DNA from: JBMNQH01 sp050944035
Lineage (GTDB): Bacteria > Bacillota > Clostridia > Oscillospirales > Oscillospiraceae
NCBI GenBank assembly: GCA_050944035.1
Contig: JBMNQH010000029.1
Coordinates: 1 to 14,035 of the forward strand
Direction of reading: 5' to 3'
DNA length: 14,035 bases
Positions 1-6,719 of this stretch are shown piece by piece. The notes below the pieces were generated by a model. That model saw only the letters and a program-made list of their open reading frames with translations, was not told the DNA's origin and made no database searches. Position numbers and translations under genes: made by a program. Within the stretch, counting starts at the first letter, position 1; each line of letters begins with the position of its first letter.

Positions 1-134
1 CAGCACGGCTGTGGAAAGAATACAAATATTCGCAAGTCCCGCCGCATTCTGCTTCATCCGATAAAACATACTGGATACAGAAATAAAATGCCGGGTCTTT
101 GGGCGGTGCTCTAAAGGACAGTCCTATGTAGGAT
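1..134. other. Left edge, no gene assigned
   Basis: No complete gene is visible. A 27-codon open stretch at 3-86 on the plus strand ends in TAA and could be the tail of a gene entering from the left, but it is too short to identify. Large serine recombinases of this type are often close to an end of their element, so an attachment site could lie in or just left of this stretch. I cannot locate one from a single copy. Confidence 0.3.
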
Positions 135-170
135 ACGGTGCAATCCGTTTGGGTTGCACCGTTTTCCTTT
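135..170 (+). terminator. Intrinsic terminator, plus strand
   Basis: A perfect 9-bp stem (ACGGTGCAA at 135-143, TTGCACCGT at 154-162) with a 10-nt loop is followed on the plus strand by a T-rich tract (TTTTCCTTT). It would stop transcripts entering from the left, converging on the serine recombinase. On the minus strand the same stem lies just past the recombinase stop codon but lacks a U-tract, so it is a weaker terminator in that direction. Confidence 0.6.
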
Positions 171-173
171 GTT

Positions 174-1874
174 TTACGCCATTTTCGTAGGTTTGTTGCG
201 GATTTCTTCCATAGCAACAATGATCTCTTCTTCGTCTGGAACGGTAACGATATCCACCGACCGAAAGTGAATTGTGATCGGAACGTGCTTCTTTCCATCC
301 TCGCCCTTTACGCTGTTGAATATCTCAATTTTCTTAATGAGAGTATTTACAAGCGTTGGTGTGAGTTTTTGAATATCGGTGCACTCACGGATATTTTCAA
401 GAAACGCTTTCAAATCGACCGCATCCTGTTTCGCCGTCTGGATTTCGGCTTCTGTTTCCGATACGAATTTCGTAAGCTCCTTTTGCTCTGCTTCGTATTT
501 GTCACAGAAGATTTTGAATCGCTCTTCGGAAATCGTACCGCGAGCCAGCTGCTCAAAGGAAGCGGAAATCAGCCCGTCAAGTTCCTTGATGCGTTTCTTT
601 GCCTGTTCCACCCGAAGCTTGGTATCCCGCAATTCCTTTGCAACGGATAACCGGTGATTCTTCTCATACAGATACAGAAAGACGGTTTCGTTCTCTGAAA
701 TATACTTCGCGGTCTTGCGAACCGTTTCCAGTACCATTTCTTCCAAAACAATATTTCGGATAAAATGAATTGTGCACGTGCCACGATTCTCCTTGTAAGC
801 GGAGCAGCGGAAGAACTCTTGATTTTCGTTGATACTCTTGGCAGCGCAGAAATACATTTTTGAACCGCAGTCGCCGCAGAACACAAGATTTGAGAACAGA
901 CTGGTGCGTCCGGTTGCAGTATTCCTGCGTCGGCTGGCTCTCATTTCGTGGACGGTTTTGAAAGTCTCTTCATCAATGATTGCCTCCTGCGTATTCGGAA
1001 TGATCTGCCACTCGGATTCATCGTACTCGATTTTCTTATGAACCTTGTAGCTTACGATGCTGCTTCTTCCGTTTACGGTACAGCCGGTGTACTGCGGATT
1101 ATCCAAAATATGCTTTACCGTCGTATTCTGCCAGTTATACGGATCAACGGGACGCTCATTTCGGGTCTTACGGTTGATCTGATAAAAGTATTCCGTAGGC
1201 GTGATATACTTTTCTTCCCGCAGGCGGTTGGCAATCTTCTTGGGTCCGAGCCCTTCCATAGCCATTTTGAAGATGTACCGCACAACCTCTGCCGCAGGCT
1301 CGTCAATATACCACTGCGTGTCTTTCTTAGCCTTCTTGTACCCGTATGGAACGGTCGGAGAAACACGCTCGCCACGATCCCGCTTGTTCTGCCAGACCGC
1401 ACGAATTTTCTTGGAAGTCTGCTGTGCATACCACTCATTAAATACATTCTGAATTGGCATCATTTCCACGCCGGTGCCCTTTTCAATATCGACATTATCC
1501 TGAATTGCGATAAAGTTTACACCGAGAGACGGATATTTTATCTGCGTATAATAGCCGCTGAAAACGTGGTCACGTCCGAATCGGGAAAGGTCTTTTACGA
1601 TAACTGTACCGATAAACCCGTTTTCGATCATCTCCTCCATTTCCTGAAAGCCCGGTCTGTCAAATGTCGTACCGCTGATACCGTCGTCGGTAAAGAATCG
1701 GTAGTTGCTGATTCCGTTCCTTTTACAGTAATCTTCAAGGATTTGCTTTTGATGGGTGATACTATTGGATTCAAGTTCTTCTTTATTTTTTCTCTTGTCT
1801 TTTTCATCAAAATCATCGACAGAAAGACGGCAATAAAGAGCCGTAATTAATTTTTTCTTCTCGACTTTCTTCAT
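174..1874 (-). CDS. Large serine recombinase (TnpX/TndX type)
   Basis: This 566-aa site-specific recombinase should excise and integrate the element through a covalent serine-DNA intermediate. The N-terminal resolvase domain (about 9-155) has the nucleophile Ser18 in YCRLSVDD, the DDGISGT-FDRPGF block (63-76) and VKDLSRFGR (93-101) with the expected arginines. A 'recombinase' DNA-binding domain follows (about 175-310), then a zinc ribbon with Cys333, Cys336, Cys357 and Cys367, a long coiled coil (about 405-490) and a C-terminal DUF4368-like segment (about 500-545). This order and length are typical of the Tn4451/Tn5397 recombinase group of clostridia. The ATG at 1874 is preceded by AAAGGAG at good spacing. 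It is the last gene of the minus-strand operon but is separated from the TnpW-like gene by a hairpin, so it may be expressed separately. The frame looks intact. Confidence 0.95.
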   Translation of the reverse strand: MKKVEKKKLITALYCRLSVDDFDEKDKRKNKEELESNSITHQKQILEDYCKRNGISNYRFFTDDGISGTTFDRPGFQEMEEMIENGFIGTVIVKDLSRFGRDHVFSGYYTQIKYPSLGVNFIAIQDNVDIEKGTGVEMMPIQNVFNEWYAQQTSKKIRAVWQNKRDRGERVSPTVPYGYKKAKKDTQWYIDEPAAEVVRYIFKMAMEGLGPKKIANRLREEKYITPTEYFYQINRKTRNERPVDPYNWQNTTVKHILDNPQYTGCTVNGRSSIVSYKVHKKIEYDESEWQIIPNTQEAIIDEETFKTVHEMRASRRRNTATGRTSLFSNLVFCGDCGSKMYFCAAKSINENQEFFRCSAYKENRGTCTIHFIRNIVLEEMVLETVRKTAKYISENETVFLYLYEKNHRLSVAKELRDTKLRVEQAKKRIKELDGLISASFEQLARGTISEERFKIFCDKYEAEQKELTKFVSETEAEIQTAKQDAVDLKAFLENIRECTDIQKLTPTLVNTLIKKIEIFNSVKGEDGKKHVPITIHFRSVDIVTVPDEEEIIVAMEEIRNKPTKMA

Positions 1875-1901
1875 AAGTCTCCTTTCCGGTGTTATACACC
1901 T

Positions 1902-1954
1902 AAAAAGCCGAGCATTGTTGAGACTGCCATCAGTCTACAATGCCCGGCTCTTTT
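1902..1954 (-). terminator. Hairpin terminator between TnpW-like gene and recombinase
   Basis: Long near-perfect stem: AAAAGCCGaGCATTGT pairs with ACAATGCcCGGCTCTTTT, enclosing a second small stem (AGACTG/CAGTCT at 1921-1936). T-runs flank it on both strands, so it can work in either direction. On the minus strand it follows the TnpW-like stop codon directly and precedes the recombinase ribosome-binding site. It should limit read-through from the mobilisation operon into the recombinase. Confidence 0.75.
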
Positions 1955-1956
1955 AT

Positions 1957-2232
1957 TCAATTCTGTGAGCTGTTCAGGATCAGTTCCTTGAACTGCTGAA
2001 ATAATGACTGTTTGCCCTCCGTATCAAAATCGGCGGTAACATCATATACGGTATTCCCGATCTCCTTTGACACAGTAATTTTCTTCGGAACGGTACAGAC
2101 ATAATAGCCGGTACCTTCGTCAGCGTCCGCTGGCCTTACATATTCTGAAAGATCAATGGGCAGGTTTTCTTTTATCCGTCCGCCACCATACACGAAAAGA
2201 CGGTATTTTTCTCTTGCTTCTTGTGCTGTCAT
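1957..2232 (-). CDS. TnpW-like transposon-encoded protein
   Basis: This is a 91-aa protein. Its C-terminal half (about 52-88, from ITVSKEIGNTVYDVTADF to FKELIL) matches my memory of the TnpW family, small proteins of unknown function encoded beside clostridial serine-recombinase elements. The N-terminal half (MTAQEAREKYRLFVYGGGRI onward) is an additional segment that I do not recognise, and it makes the protein longer than the usual 40-60-aa TnpW. The start at 2232 follows a strong AAAGGAGGG site. It lies 14 nt after the ParB-like gene, so it is almost certainly co-transcribed with it, and its stop codon abuts a terminator hairpin. The family call rests on recalled sequence pattern only. Confidence 0.6.
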   Translation of the reverse strand: MTAQEAREKYRLFVYGGGRIKENLPIDLSEYVRPADADEGTGYYVCTVPKKITVSKEIGNTVYDVTADFDTEGKQSLFQQFKELILNSSQN

Positions 2233-2246
2233 ATTGTTTCCCTCCT

Positions 2247-3095
2247 TTATCTCGAATTTTCACGCTGCTTTTGCAGGTATCTGCGGTAATACTCGGCCGC
2301 CTTGATTAAGAAATCTTCGGTCTGCTTGACGGTGAAACCATCTGGGATAATGTCACGCAGGCGCTCCACCGGGACCTTTATCGTCTCCCGCTGATTTGCT
2401 TTTTCTTCAGAAAGTGTTTTGAAAATCAGGTACTTATCCAGCGCTCCGTCCTTGCAATACTGATGCAGGTGCCAGCTTTGAGAGTAGGACGGCGTGCAGT
2501 CGTTCATTTCGCAGATTTCCAACACATCGTACTGAAACTGCTCCGGCAGGAACGAAAGCTCCACGCCGACAGACAGGGCAATCTTTCCCTCGTCCATCAT
2601 CGTGAGCAGTTCGGGAATGAGATTGGTCAGACGGATATAGCGTTTCACCTGAGAAGCGCTGTCATTTTCCGAAATCTGCTCGACAGTCAACTTCGGTCCG
2701 AGTTGGTCCGAAGTTTTCCCTTGATGGCTCATAGCGTCAAATTTCATCTTGTACGCAAATGCTTTTTCAGACGGCAGGATATGCTCCCGGTGCAGGTTGC
2801 TGTCCACCACGGCAATGGCGGCGGCATCCCGGTCAAGGGCATAAATAAAGGCAGGAACTGTTTCCAGTCCTGCCTTAACTGCTGCGTGTAAGCGGCGGTG
2901 CCCGCTTACGACCTCATATTCATCTGTTGTGGTTTCCATCGGTATTACGATCAGCGGCGAAAGAATCCCCTGCGTTTGAATGCTTTCGATCAGAGTATTC
3001 ATTTCCTCGTTGTCGAGTACCTTGTACGGGTGTCCCTCAAAGGGGTGTAATTTGGGTACCGGAATGGCTACCGGCGTTTTCATAGTATTATTCAT
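2247..3095 (-). CDS. ParB/Spo0J-like DNA-binding protein
   Basis: This is a 282-aa protein of the ParB/RepB/Spo0J family. The N-terminal ParB fold includes LHPFEGHPYKV, SIQTQGILSPLIV and the family box VVSGHRRLHAA. A helix-turn-helix region follows (around LTVEQISENDSASQVKRYIRL), and then a C-terminal region of unknown role. I chose the ATG at 3095, 4 nt after the relaxase stop, with GGAG upstream inside the relaxase end. An ATG at 3149 would add 18 residues overlapping the relaxase and has no advantage. ParB-like genes without a ParA partner are common on Firmicute mobile elements. No ParA-type ATPase is visible here, and the nearby segregation ATPase is of ParM type, so a regulatory or relaxosome-related role is as likely as partition. 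Confidence 0.85.
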   Translation of the reverse strand: MNNTMKTPVAIPVPKLHPFEGHPYKVLDNEEMNTLIESIQTQGILSPLIVIPMETTTDEYEVVSGHRRLHAAVKAGLETVPAFIYALDRDAAAIAVVDSNLHREHILPSEKAFAYKMKFDAMSHQGKTSDQLGPKLTVEQISENDSASQVKRYIRLTNLIPELLTMMDEGKIALSVGVELSFLPEQFQYDVLEICEMNDCTPSYSQSWHLHQYCKDGALDKYLIFKTLSEEKANQRETIKVPVERLRDIIPDGFTVKQTEDFLIKAAEYYRRYLQKQRENSR

Positions 3096-3099
3096 AATT

Positions 3100-4479
3100 T
3101 TATCTACTCCATTCTTTAGATTTAGTCTTTGCTCTTGCATTGGTTTCACGCTCGGTATTGAGTTCCGCCTGCAAAAGCTCGTATAGGTGTGGGGATTTCT
3201 CCATAATCTTTTCAGCTCGCTTCACTTTTTCACGAAGCGGGCGTATTTTTTCTGTGATTGCCTTGCGTTCGTCCTTTGCGGCTTGTACCTCTTCGGGCGT
3301 GTGAGCACGGCGGCGGGCGTTATCCGTTTTGGAACGTTCAAACTCCAAAGCGGCAATTTCTACTTTCGTATCGGATATGCACTGCTCCAACTGCGGAATC
3401 GTGTGGATTTCCTCCCGCTGCAGAAAACGGTAGTCGCTGACGTACTGCTCGATATTTCTTGCCTCGTGCCGTAAATCCGGTGACAGCAGATCTTCCGCCA
3501 TCTGCAAAACGGTAATAAGGATAAGGAACAAGGTGTCTACCAAAACGGTTACGGTGTCGTAGCTGTGTTCAATAATGAATTCCAATCGGCTTACCTCATC
3601 CTCCAACGCCGTAGTTCGCCATTTCTGTATTCGCTGAGATAGGACCGCATAGAACTCTACGCCCTTATCCCAATTCGCATTGATGCGTTCGTCCAGTACC
3701 TCTCTTGAATAACCGAGATTGTCCAGACGGATCGGGCGTTTCCAGCCAGGAGCCGTTATTGTGGTATGCGCGTAATACTCATCCGTGCGCCCGAAGGTAT
3801 AGCCGAGTGCTTCCATCTGATAGCGAAAATCTTTTATCGATCCGCAGACGGGGAGAACGTACTCGATATCGTATTTGAGCATATCCCGGTGCGTCATGCC
3901 GCCTTGCTTCTTGTACCAATAGGCACCACGGCTCTGACCTTTCCAAAAGCTCGCATCCTTCAGCACGGATTTCCCGTATTCCCGGCAGACCTGATCGGAT
4001 ATTTCTCTCAGCCGGATATGATCTTTCTGATGATTTCCGAACTTGCTGCCGTCCTTGAAGGAAACGCTGTTAACGACAAAATGGCAGTGCAGGTTATCCG
4101 TATTCAGATGGACGGTGACGAGTACCTGATATTTGTCGCCCCACATCCGGTAGGCAGTCTCTCTGCCGATGGCAAGCGCTTCTTCCGGTGTGACCTCGCC
4201 CGTCTGAAAACTTTGATACCCGTGATACGCCACGTTTCCGCCGAGCTTCCCGAATCGGCGTTTGACCGCCATCATCGCCTGATATGCTCTCTGCTTCGGG
4301 CAGTTGATAGCGTCAACATAAATCTGCTGATCGGTCTTTTCGTCGTTTCCGGCATAGGTCAGCGTGGCATACAGATCACGGTCGAGATATTTCTGTGCCG
4401 TTGTCTTGTCGGGGTTATCCGCATAATCCAGCACATCCTTTAATCGGCACTTAACGGGCCATAGTCCGGTGGTTGCCAT
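3100..4479 (-). CDS. MOBP-family relaxase (mobilisation nuclease)
   Basis: This 459-aa relaxase should nick oriT and lead the transferred strand. The histidine triad typical of MOBP/VirD2-like relaxases is clear: H124-LNTDNL-H131-C-H133. The N-terminal motif VLDYADNPDKT contains the likely nicking tyrosine (Tyr19). The nuclease domain covers about 1-200. The C-terminal part is charged and coiled-coil-like (about 350-455). An unusual strongly hydrophobic stretch, VTVLVDTLFLILITVLQM (about 310-327), could be a membrane segment or a buried helix. The ATG at 4479 has GGGAGGTGA upstream, within the end of the MobC-like gene (40-nt overlap), which suggests translational coupling. Candidate oriT palindromes lie upstream of mobC, where relaxosome operons usually have them. 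No coupling protein or type IV secretion gene is visible in the window. Confidence 0.92.
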   Translation of the reverse strand: MATTGLWPVKCRLKDVLDYADNPDKTTAQKYLDRDLYATLTYAGNDEKTDQQIYVDAINCPKQRAYQAMMAVKRRFGKLGGNVAYHGYQSFQTGEVTPEEALAIGRETAYRMWGDKYQVLVTVHLNTDNLHCHFVVNSVSFKDGSKFGNHQKDHIRLREISDQVCREYGKSVLKDASFWKGQSRGAYWYKKQGGMTHRDMLKYDIEYVLPVCGSIKDFRYQMEALGYTFGRTDEYYAHTTITAPGWKRPIRLDNLGYSREVLDERINANWDKGVEFYAVLSQRIQKWRTTALEDEVSRLEFIIEHSYDTVTVLVDTLFLILITVLQMAEDLLSPDLRHEARNIEQYVSDYRFLQREEIHTIPQLEQCISDTKVEIAALEFERSKTDNARRRAHTPEEVQAAKDERKAITEKIRPLREKVKRAEKIMEKSPHLYELLQAELNTERETNARAKTKSKEWSR

Positions 4480-4793
4480 TGCGTCACCTCCCGTATGATT
4501 TCATTAGGCGGCTGTTTTCGGTCGTCGATCAGTTCGGCGTAGATTTCGTCGAACAATTTCAGCGCCGCCGCTTCCATTTCAGACGACAGTTCCTTATTGA
4601 GCAGGTCGCATAAATCCTTGTGGAAATGATAAAAGGCGTCCGGCTGAACCGCTTTGGGTTCATATCCGAGCGCCCTTCTCAAAATATATTCGCCTTGCCG
4701 CATTCCGCAGAGTGCGGCGTTCTTTTTGATCTTCCTTTTCTGCGCTTCGGTCGCTTCAAAGAAAATACCGTTCTTTGATTTTTTACTACCCAT
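4440..4793 (-). CDS. MobC-like relaxosome accessory protein
   Basis: This is a 117-aa basic protein whose N-terminal part (IFFEATEAQKRKIKKNAALCGMRQGEYILRRAL, split here as about 10-42) has the ribbon-helix-helix pattern of MobC/MbeC-type mobilisation proteins. Such proteins bind oriT and help the relaxase. An open frame extends upstream to 4913, but the ATG at 4793 has a textbook AGGAGG seven bases upstream, and the extension would run through palindromes of the putative oriT, so I use 4793. The 3' end overlaps the relaxase start by 40 nt, the classic mobC-mobA arrangement. The call rests on context plus the RHH pattern. Confidence 0.8.
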   Translation of the reverse strand: MGSKKSKNGIFFEATEAQKRKIKKNAALCGMRQGEYILRRALGYEPKAVQPDAFYHFHKDLCDLLNKELSSEMEAAALKLFDEIYAELIDDRKQPPNEIIREVTQWQPPDYGPLSAD

Positions 4794-5069
4794 TTTCAAT
4801 CCTCCTTTGCTATGGGGTATTAGGGGCTTGCCCCTAAAGAACGAGCCGATGAAGGTCGGCTCTGAACTGGAAAAAATATATATTTTTTCCCTGCTTGATA
4901 CGGTGTGAGACACACCCCGTATGGGATGATTACGGGCGTTTCTGTGTGTCGAGTACCGTTACATACCATTTGCCGTTCTCTCATTGGGGGCGTATCTATC
5001 GTTTGAGCCACGTTGGCTCAGATATTTCGTAATGATTCCGTATTTGAGCCGTAAACGGCAGGATTTGGC
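4794..5069. other. Palindrome-rich non-coding region: candidate oriT and centromere
   Basis: This 276-base non-coding gap is packed with dyads. They are TTAGGGG/CCCCTAA (4820-4837), GAGCCGA/TCGGCTC (4843-4862), a perfect 22-bp A/T-rich palindrome (4869-4890), ATACGG..TGTG/CACACC..CCGTAT (4898-4922) and CCCGTA/TACGGG (4916-4936). Further right are repeated GAGCC/GGCTC inverted pairs (5002-5020 and 5043-5072). The location, just upstream of mobC and the relaxase, suggests oriT in the left part. The right part adjoins the ParR-like gene and may be its binding site. I cannot identify a nick site by sequence. Confidence 0.55.
4869..4890. repeat. Perfect 22-bp A/T-rich palindrome
   Basis: GGAAAAAATAT is followed directly by its exact reverse complement, ATATTTTTTCC. 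It lies in the middle of the candidate oriT and could be an easily melted element, a protein-binding dyad or, on either strand, a hairpin with a U-tract. Its role is not determinable from sequence. Confidence 0.7.
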
Positions 5070-5072
5070 TCA
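5002..5072. repeat. Iterated GAGCC inverted pairs, candidate parC site
   Basis: There are two dyads built from the same unit. TGAGCC/GGCTCA at 5004-5020 has a 5-nt gap. TTTGAGCC/GGCTCAAA at 5043-5073 encloses a smaller CCGT/ACGG dyad. The second overlaps the stop codon of the ribbon-helix-helix gene. Repeats next to a parR-like gene are the normal layout of ParM/ParR centromeres, where ParR dimers bind repeated half-sites. Assignment as parC is an inference. Confidence 0.5.
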
Positions 5073-5402
5073 AAAGAAGGCAGACAGGTCGGAGAGAACG
5101 TTTTCGTCGTTCTCCGCTTTCTGTTCTTCCGTCAGTTCCGTGTCCGCAGTCATATACTCCGTCGGAGCCGGAGCGACAAACGAAACCTCCGACAGTTCCT
5201 CCCGAAATACTTGCCGGACATCATCGAGTGTGAAATCCCGGTCGCTGTTTTTACGTCCCATAAATGAAATAACCGCCTCAACAATGAAGCGGTTACGGGA
5301 TTTACCTTTTTCATTATTCAGTTCGGCAAGATATTCGGCGGCACGGCGTTCGGCTTCATCGTCCAGATCAAAGCGCACGTTCAGTCGGTAATGATTGCTC
5401 AT
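5070..5402 (-). CDS. ParR-like ribbon-helix-helix adaptor
   Basis: This is a 110-aa protein. The N-terminal half (about 5-50: YRLNVRF strand, two helices, then GKSRNRFIVEAVISFM) is a clear ribbon-helix-helix DNA-binding fold. The C-terminal half is acidic and looks disordered, ending in LSDLSAFF. That short hydrophobic tail resembles the C-terminal peptide with which ParR proteins cap ParM filaments. The gene overlaps the ParM-like gene by ATGA (parM stop, parR start), the standard operon layout, and is followed by repeated inverted pairs that may be its binding sites. The start at 5402 is fixed by that coupling. The role, binding the centromere and linking it to ParM filaments, is inferred from context and fold. 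Confidence 0.72.
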   Translation of the reverse strand: MSNHYRLNVRFDLDDEAERRAAEYLAELNNEKGKSRNRFIVEAVISFMGRKNSDRDFTLDDVRQVFREELSEVSFVAPAPTEYMTADTELTEEQKAENDENVLSDLSAFF

Positions 5403-6322
5403 TGTCTCTCATCCGCTTTCAGCTGCAGCTCTGCCATATACTCGTAACCCTTTGCAGCGGCACAGATATCGTCTACGAATTTCACACGGTCGGGATTGCA
5501 CTTATAAAAGTTCCTCACAAGGCATCCGCCGCCTCCGGTGATATACAGTGTCATCGTGCCTTCATCGTAGCCGTGCTCACGCAGACGACGAAAAATGTCT
5601 TTCACATATTCCGTAGCGGTGGTTTTGATGATCTTGAGATCGGCGGCTGGAATGTCCGCCGTGCCGTTCTGCAGAACCTCATCAATAATCACGTCATTGA
5701 TTTCTCGGCGGGCCTTTTGCATAAATTCCTCACGGATCGCAAGGGTACACTGATAGGTACCAAACTTTTCGGTGTACATCTTACTGCTCATCGGTCTGCC
5801 GTTCGTGAGGAACAGTGTGTTCATTGTACCATTGCCGATATCCGCTACAACGGAAAGACCTTTCATTGTGGCAACGAACTCCGCAACAGCGGCATAGCCC
5901 TGCGGATAGATCTTTACGCCGGAGATTCGGACGTGATATGCCGTGTGCTGATAGGTGAAGCTGACCTCCTCATTTTTAGAGAGGTAGGCGGCAAACTCGG
6001 CTTTCTGTCCGCTTGTCCAAGTGAGCGGAAGCCCGGCGGCGATGATAACGTCCGCCTCCGTCAGACCTTTGTCTTTCAGTCCCTCCGCAATCGCCACAAG
6101 AGTGAGTAGATAATAGTCCTCGTCTTTGATCTTATCCGGGAGGAATTCCTTGTGTCCTTCGCCGATGAGATAGTACCTGCCGCCATATTCCAGCATATCC
6201 TTCGTGAACAGCGGCTCGGCATCGTAACTCATAATTCCGGTTTTGAAGCAATGGTTCGCGGTCTTGATATTACCGTAACCGTGATCGATTCCTACGATCA
6301 GTTTTTCTTTGAATTCTTTCAT
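5399..6322 (-). CDS. ParM/StbA-like actin-family segregation ATPase
   Basis: This is a 307-aa actin-like ATPase. The nucleotide-binding signatures appear in order: phosphate-1 GIDHGYGNIKT (11-21), phosphate-2 VADIGNGTMNT (159-169) and the adenosine loop YITGGGGCLVRNF (260-272). Length and motifs fit the ParM/StbA/Alp plasmid-segregation group rather than MreB or DnaK. It should polymerise with ATP and push apart copies of the DNA bound by the ParR-like partner, which starts in its stop codon (ATGA). For an integrating element this would stabilise the excised circular form or keep it during replication. The ATG at 6322 is preceded by AAGAAGG. A small stem-loop (CCCCG/CGGGG, 6341-6356) lies between it and the upstream Cys-rich gene. 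Confidence 0.85.
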   Translation of the reverse strand: MKEFKEKLIVGIDHGYGNIKTANHCFKTGIMSYDAEPLFTKDMLEYGGRYYLIGEGHKEFLPDKIKDEDYYLLTLVAIAEGLKDKGLTEADVIIAAGLPLTWTSGQKAEFAAYLSKNEEVSFTYQHTAYHVRISGVKIYPQGYAAVAEFVATMKGLSVVADIGNGTMNTLFLTNGRPMSSKMYTEKFGTYQCTLAIREEFMQKARREINDVIIDEVLQNGTADIPAADLKIIKTTATEYVKDIFRRLREHGYDEGTMTLYITGGGGCLVRNFYKCNPDRVKFVDDICAAAKGYEYMAELQLKADERQ

Positions 6323-6340
6323 TGTAAATACCTTCTTTCT

Positions 6341-6356
6341 CCCCGTCTTTCCGGGG
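6341..6356 (-). other. Small intergenic stem-loop
   Basis: A 5-bp GC stem (CCCCG/CGGGG) with a 6-nt loop lies between the Cys-rich gene and the ParM-like gene. There is no U-tract, so it is not a terminator. It could be an mRNA stability or processing element that sets different expression of the two genes. Confidence 0.4.
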
Positions 6357-6363
6357 TGTCGCT

Positions 6364-6597
6364 TTAATAATTGTTTTTGTTTTGCTGCAAGATTTCTTCA
6401 TAGAGTTCATTTTCGGCGGGTAATACCGCTTTGCGGAAATAGTTGCAGTAAATCCCATATCGGGAAATGAGCTGCACACAGCGGCAGGGCTCGCCATCAT
6501 CAAGCAAAAGGCAGTTGCCGTCCACGCAGTTGCAGCACTCTCTGCTGGCGAGCTTTCTGACCTTTGCCGACTGTTTTGCCGTGATTTTCAGAATCAT
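6364..6597 (-). CDS. Cysteine-rich VLP-domain protein
   Basis: This is a 77-aa protein with seven cysteines: the cluster CCNCVDGNC, then CRC and YCNYFRKAVLP. The pattern matches the small 'cysteine-rich VLP' family common on Firmicute conjugative and mobilizable elements; its function is unknown and metal binding is likely. The ATG at 6597 follows AAAGGAGG with 8-nt spacing. The in-frame GTG at 6606 overlaps that ribosome-binding site and is rejected. It is the first gene of the minus-strand operon and lies just downstream of a leader terminator hairpin. Confidence 0.75.
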   Translation of the reverse strand: MILKITAKQSAKVRKLASRECCNCVDGNCLLLDDGEPCRCVQLISRYGIYCNYFRKAVLPAENELYEEILQQNKNNY

Positions 6598-6632
6598 ACG
6601 CGTCACCTCCTTTGTTCTGAAATCCGGGCAGC

Positions 6633-6661
6633 AAAAAAGCCGCTCCGGTGTCGGAACGGCT
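6633..6661 (-). terminator. Leader terminator or attenuator of the mobilisation operon
   Basis: On the minus strand a 10-bp stem with one mismatch (AGCCGTTCCG/CGGAGCGGCT, 4-nt loop) is followed by six Ts, an intrinsic terminator. It sits between the presumed promoter and the first gene, about 25 nt before its ribosome-binding site. No minus-strand gene lies upstream for it to end, so attenuation or antitermination of the transfer operon is the natural reading. Confidence 0.65.
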
Positions 6662-6682
6662 GTGCATTACTGCCTTCTACGT

Positions 6683-6711
6683 ATAGAATAGCGAAGTTTT
6701 CAGTTTTGCAA
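6683..6711 (-). promoter_or_regulatory. Possible promoter of minus-strand operon
   Basis: On the minus strand TTGCAA (6711-6706) is followed 17 nt later by TTCTAT (6688-6683), with an overlapping TATTCT. The match to the sigma-A consensus is moderate. It is chosen mainly because some promoter must lie between the divergent genes and upstream of the leader terminator. Confidence 0.3.
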
Positions 6712-6719
6712 GAAAATCA

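Noticed and set aside
138..657. Plus-strand open frames of 170 and 92 codons
   Set aside because: They are antisense to the coiled-coil and C-terminal part of the recombinase; the first would start inside a terminator stem.
948..1850. 300-codon open frame on the plus strand
   Set aside because: It is fully antisense to the serine recombinase, which has complete domain motifs; no family features and no ribosome-binding site.
3766..4443. 225-codon plus-strand open frame
   Set aside because: Antisense shadow of the relaxase, which carries the histidine triad.
4794..4913. 40-residue N-terminal extension of the MobC-like protein
   Set aside because: It runs through palindromic putative oriT sequence, while the ATG at 4793 has an ideal AGGAGG site.
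5402..6109. 235-codon plus-strand open frame
   Set aside because: Antisense shadow of the ParM-like gene, whose ATPase motifs are clear.
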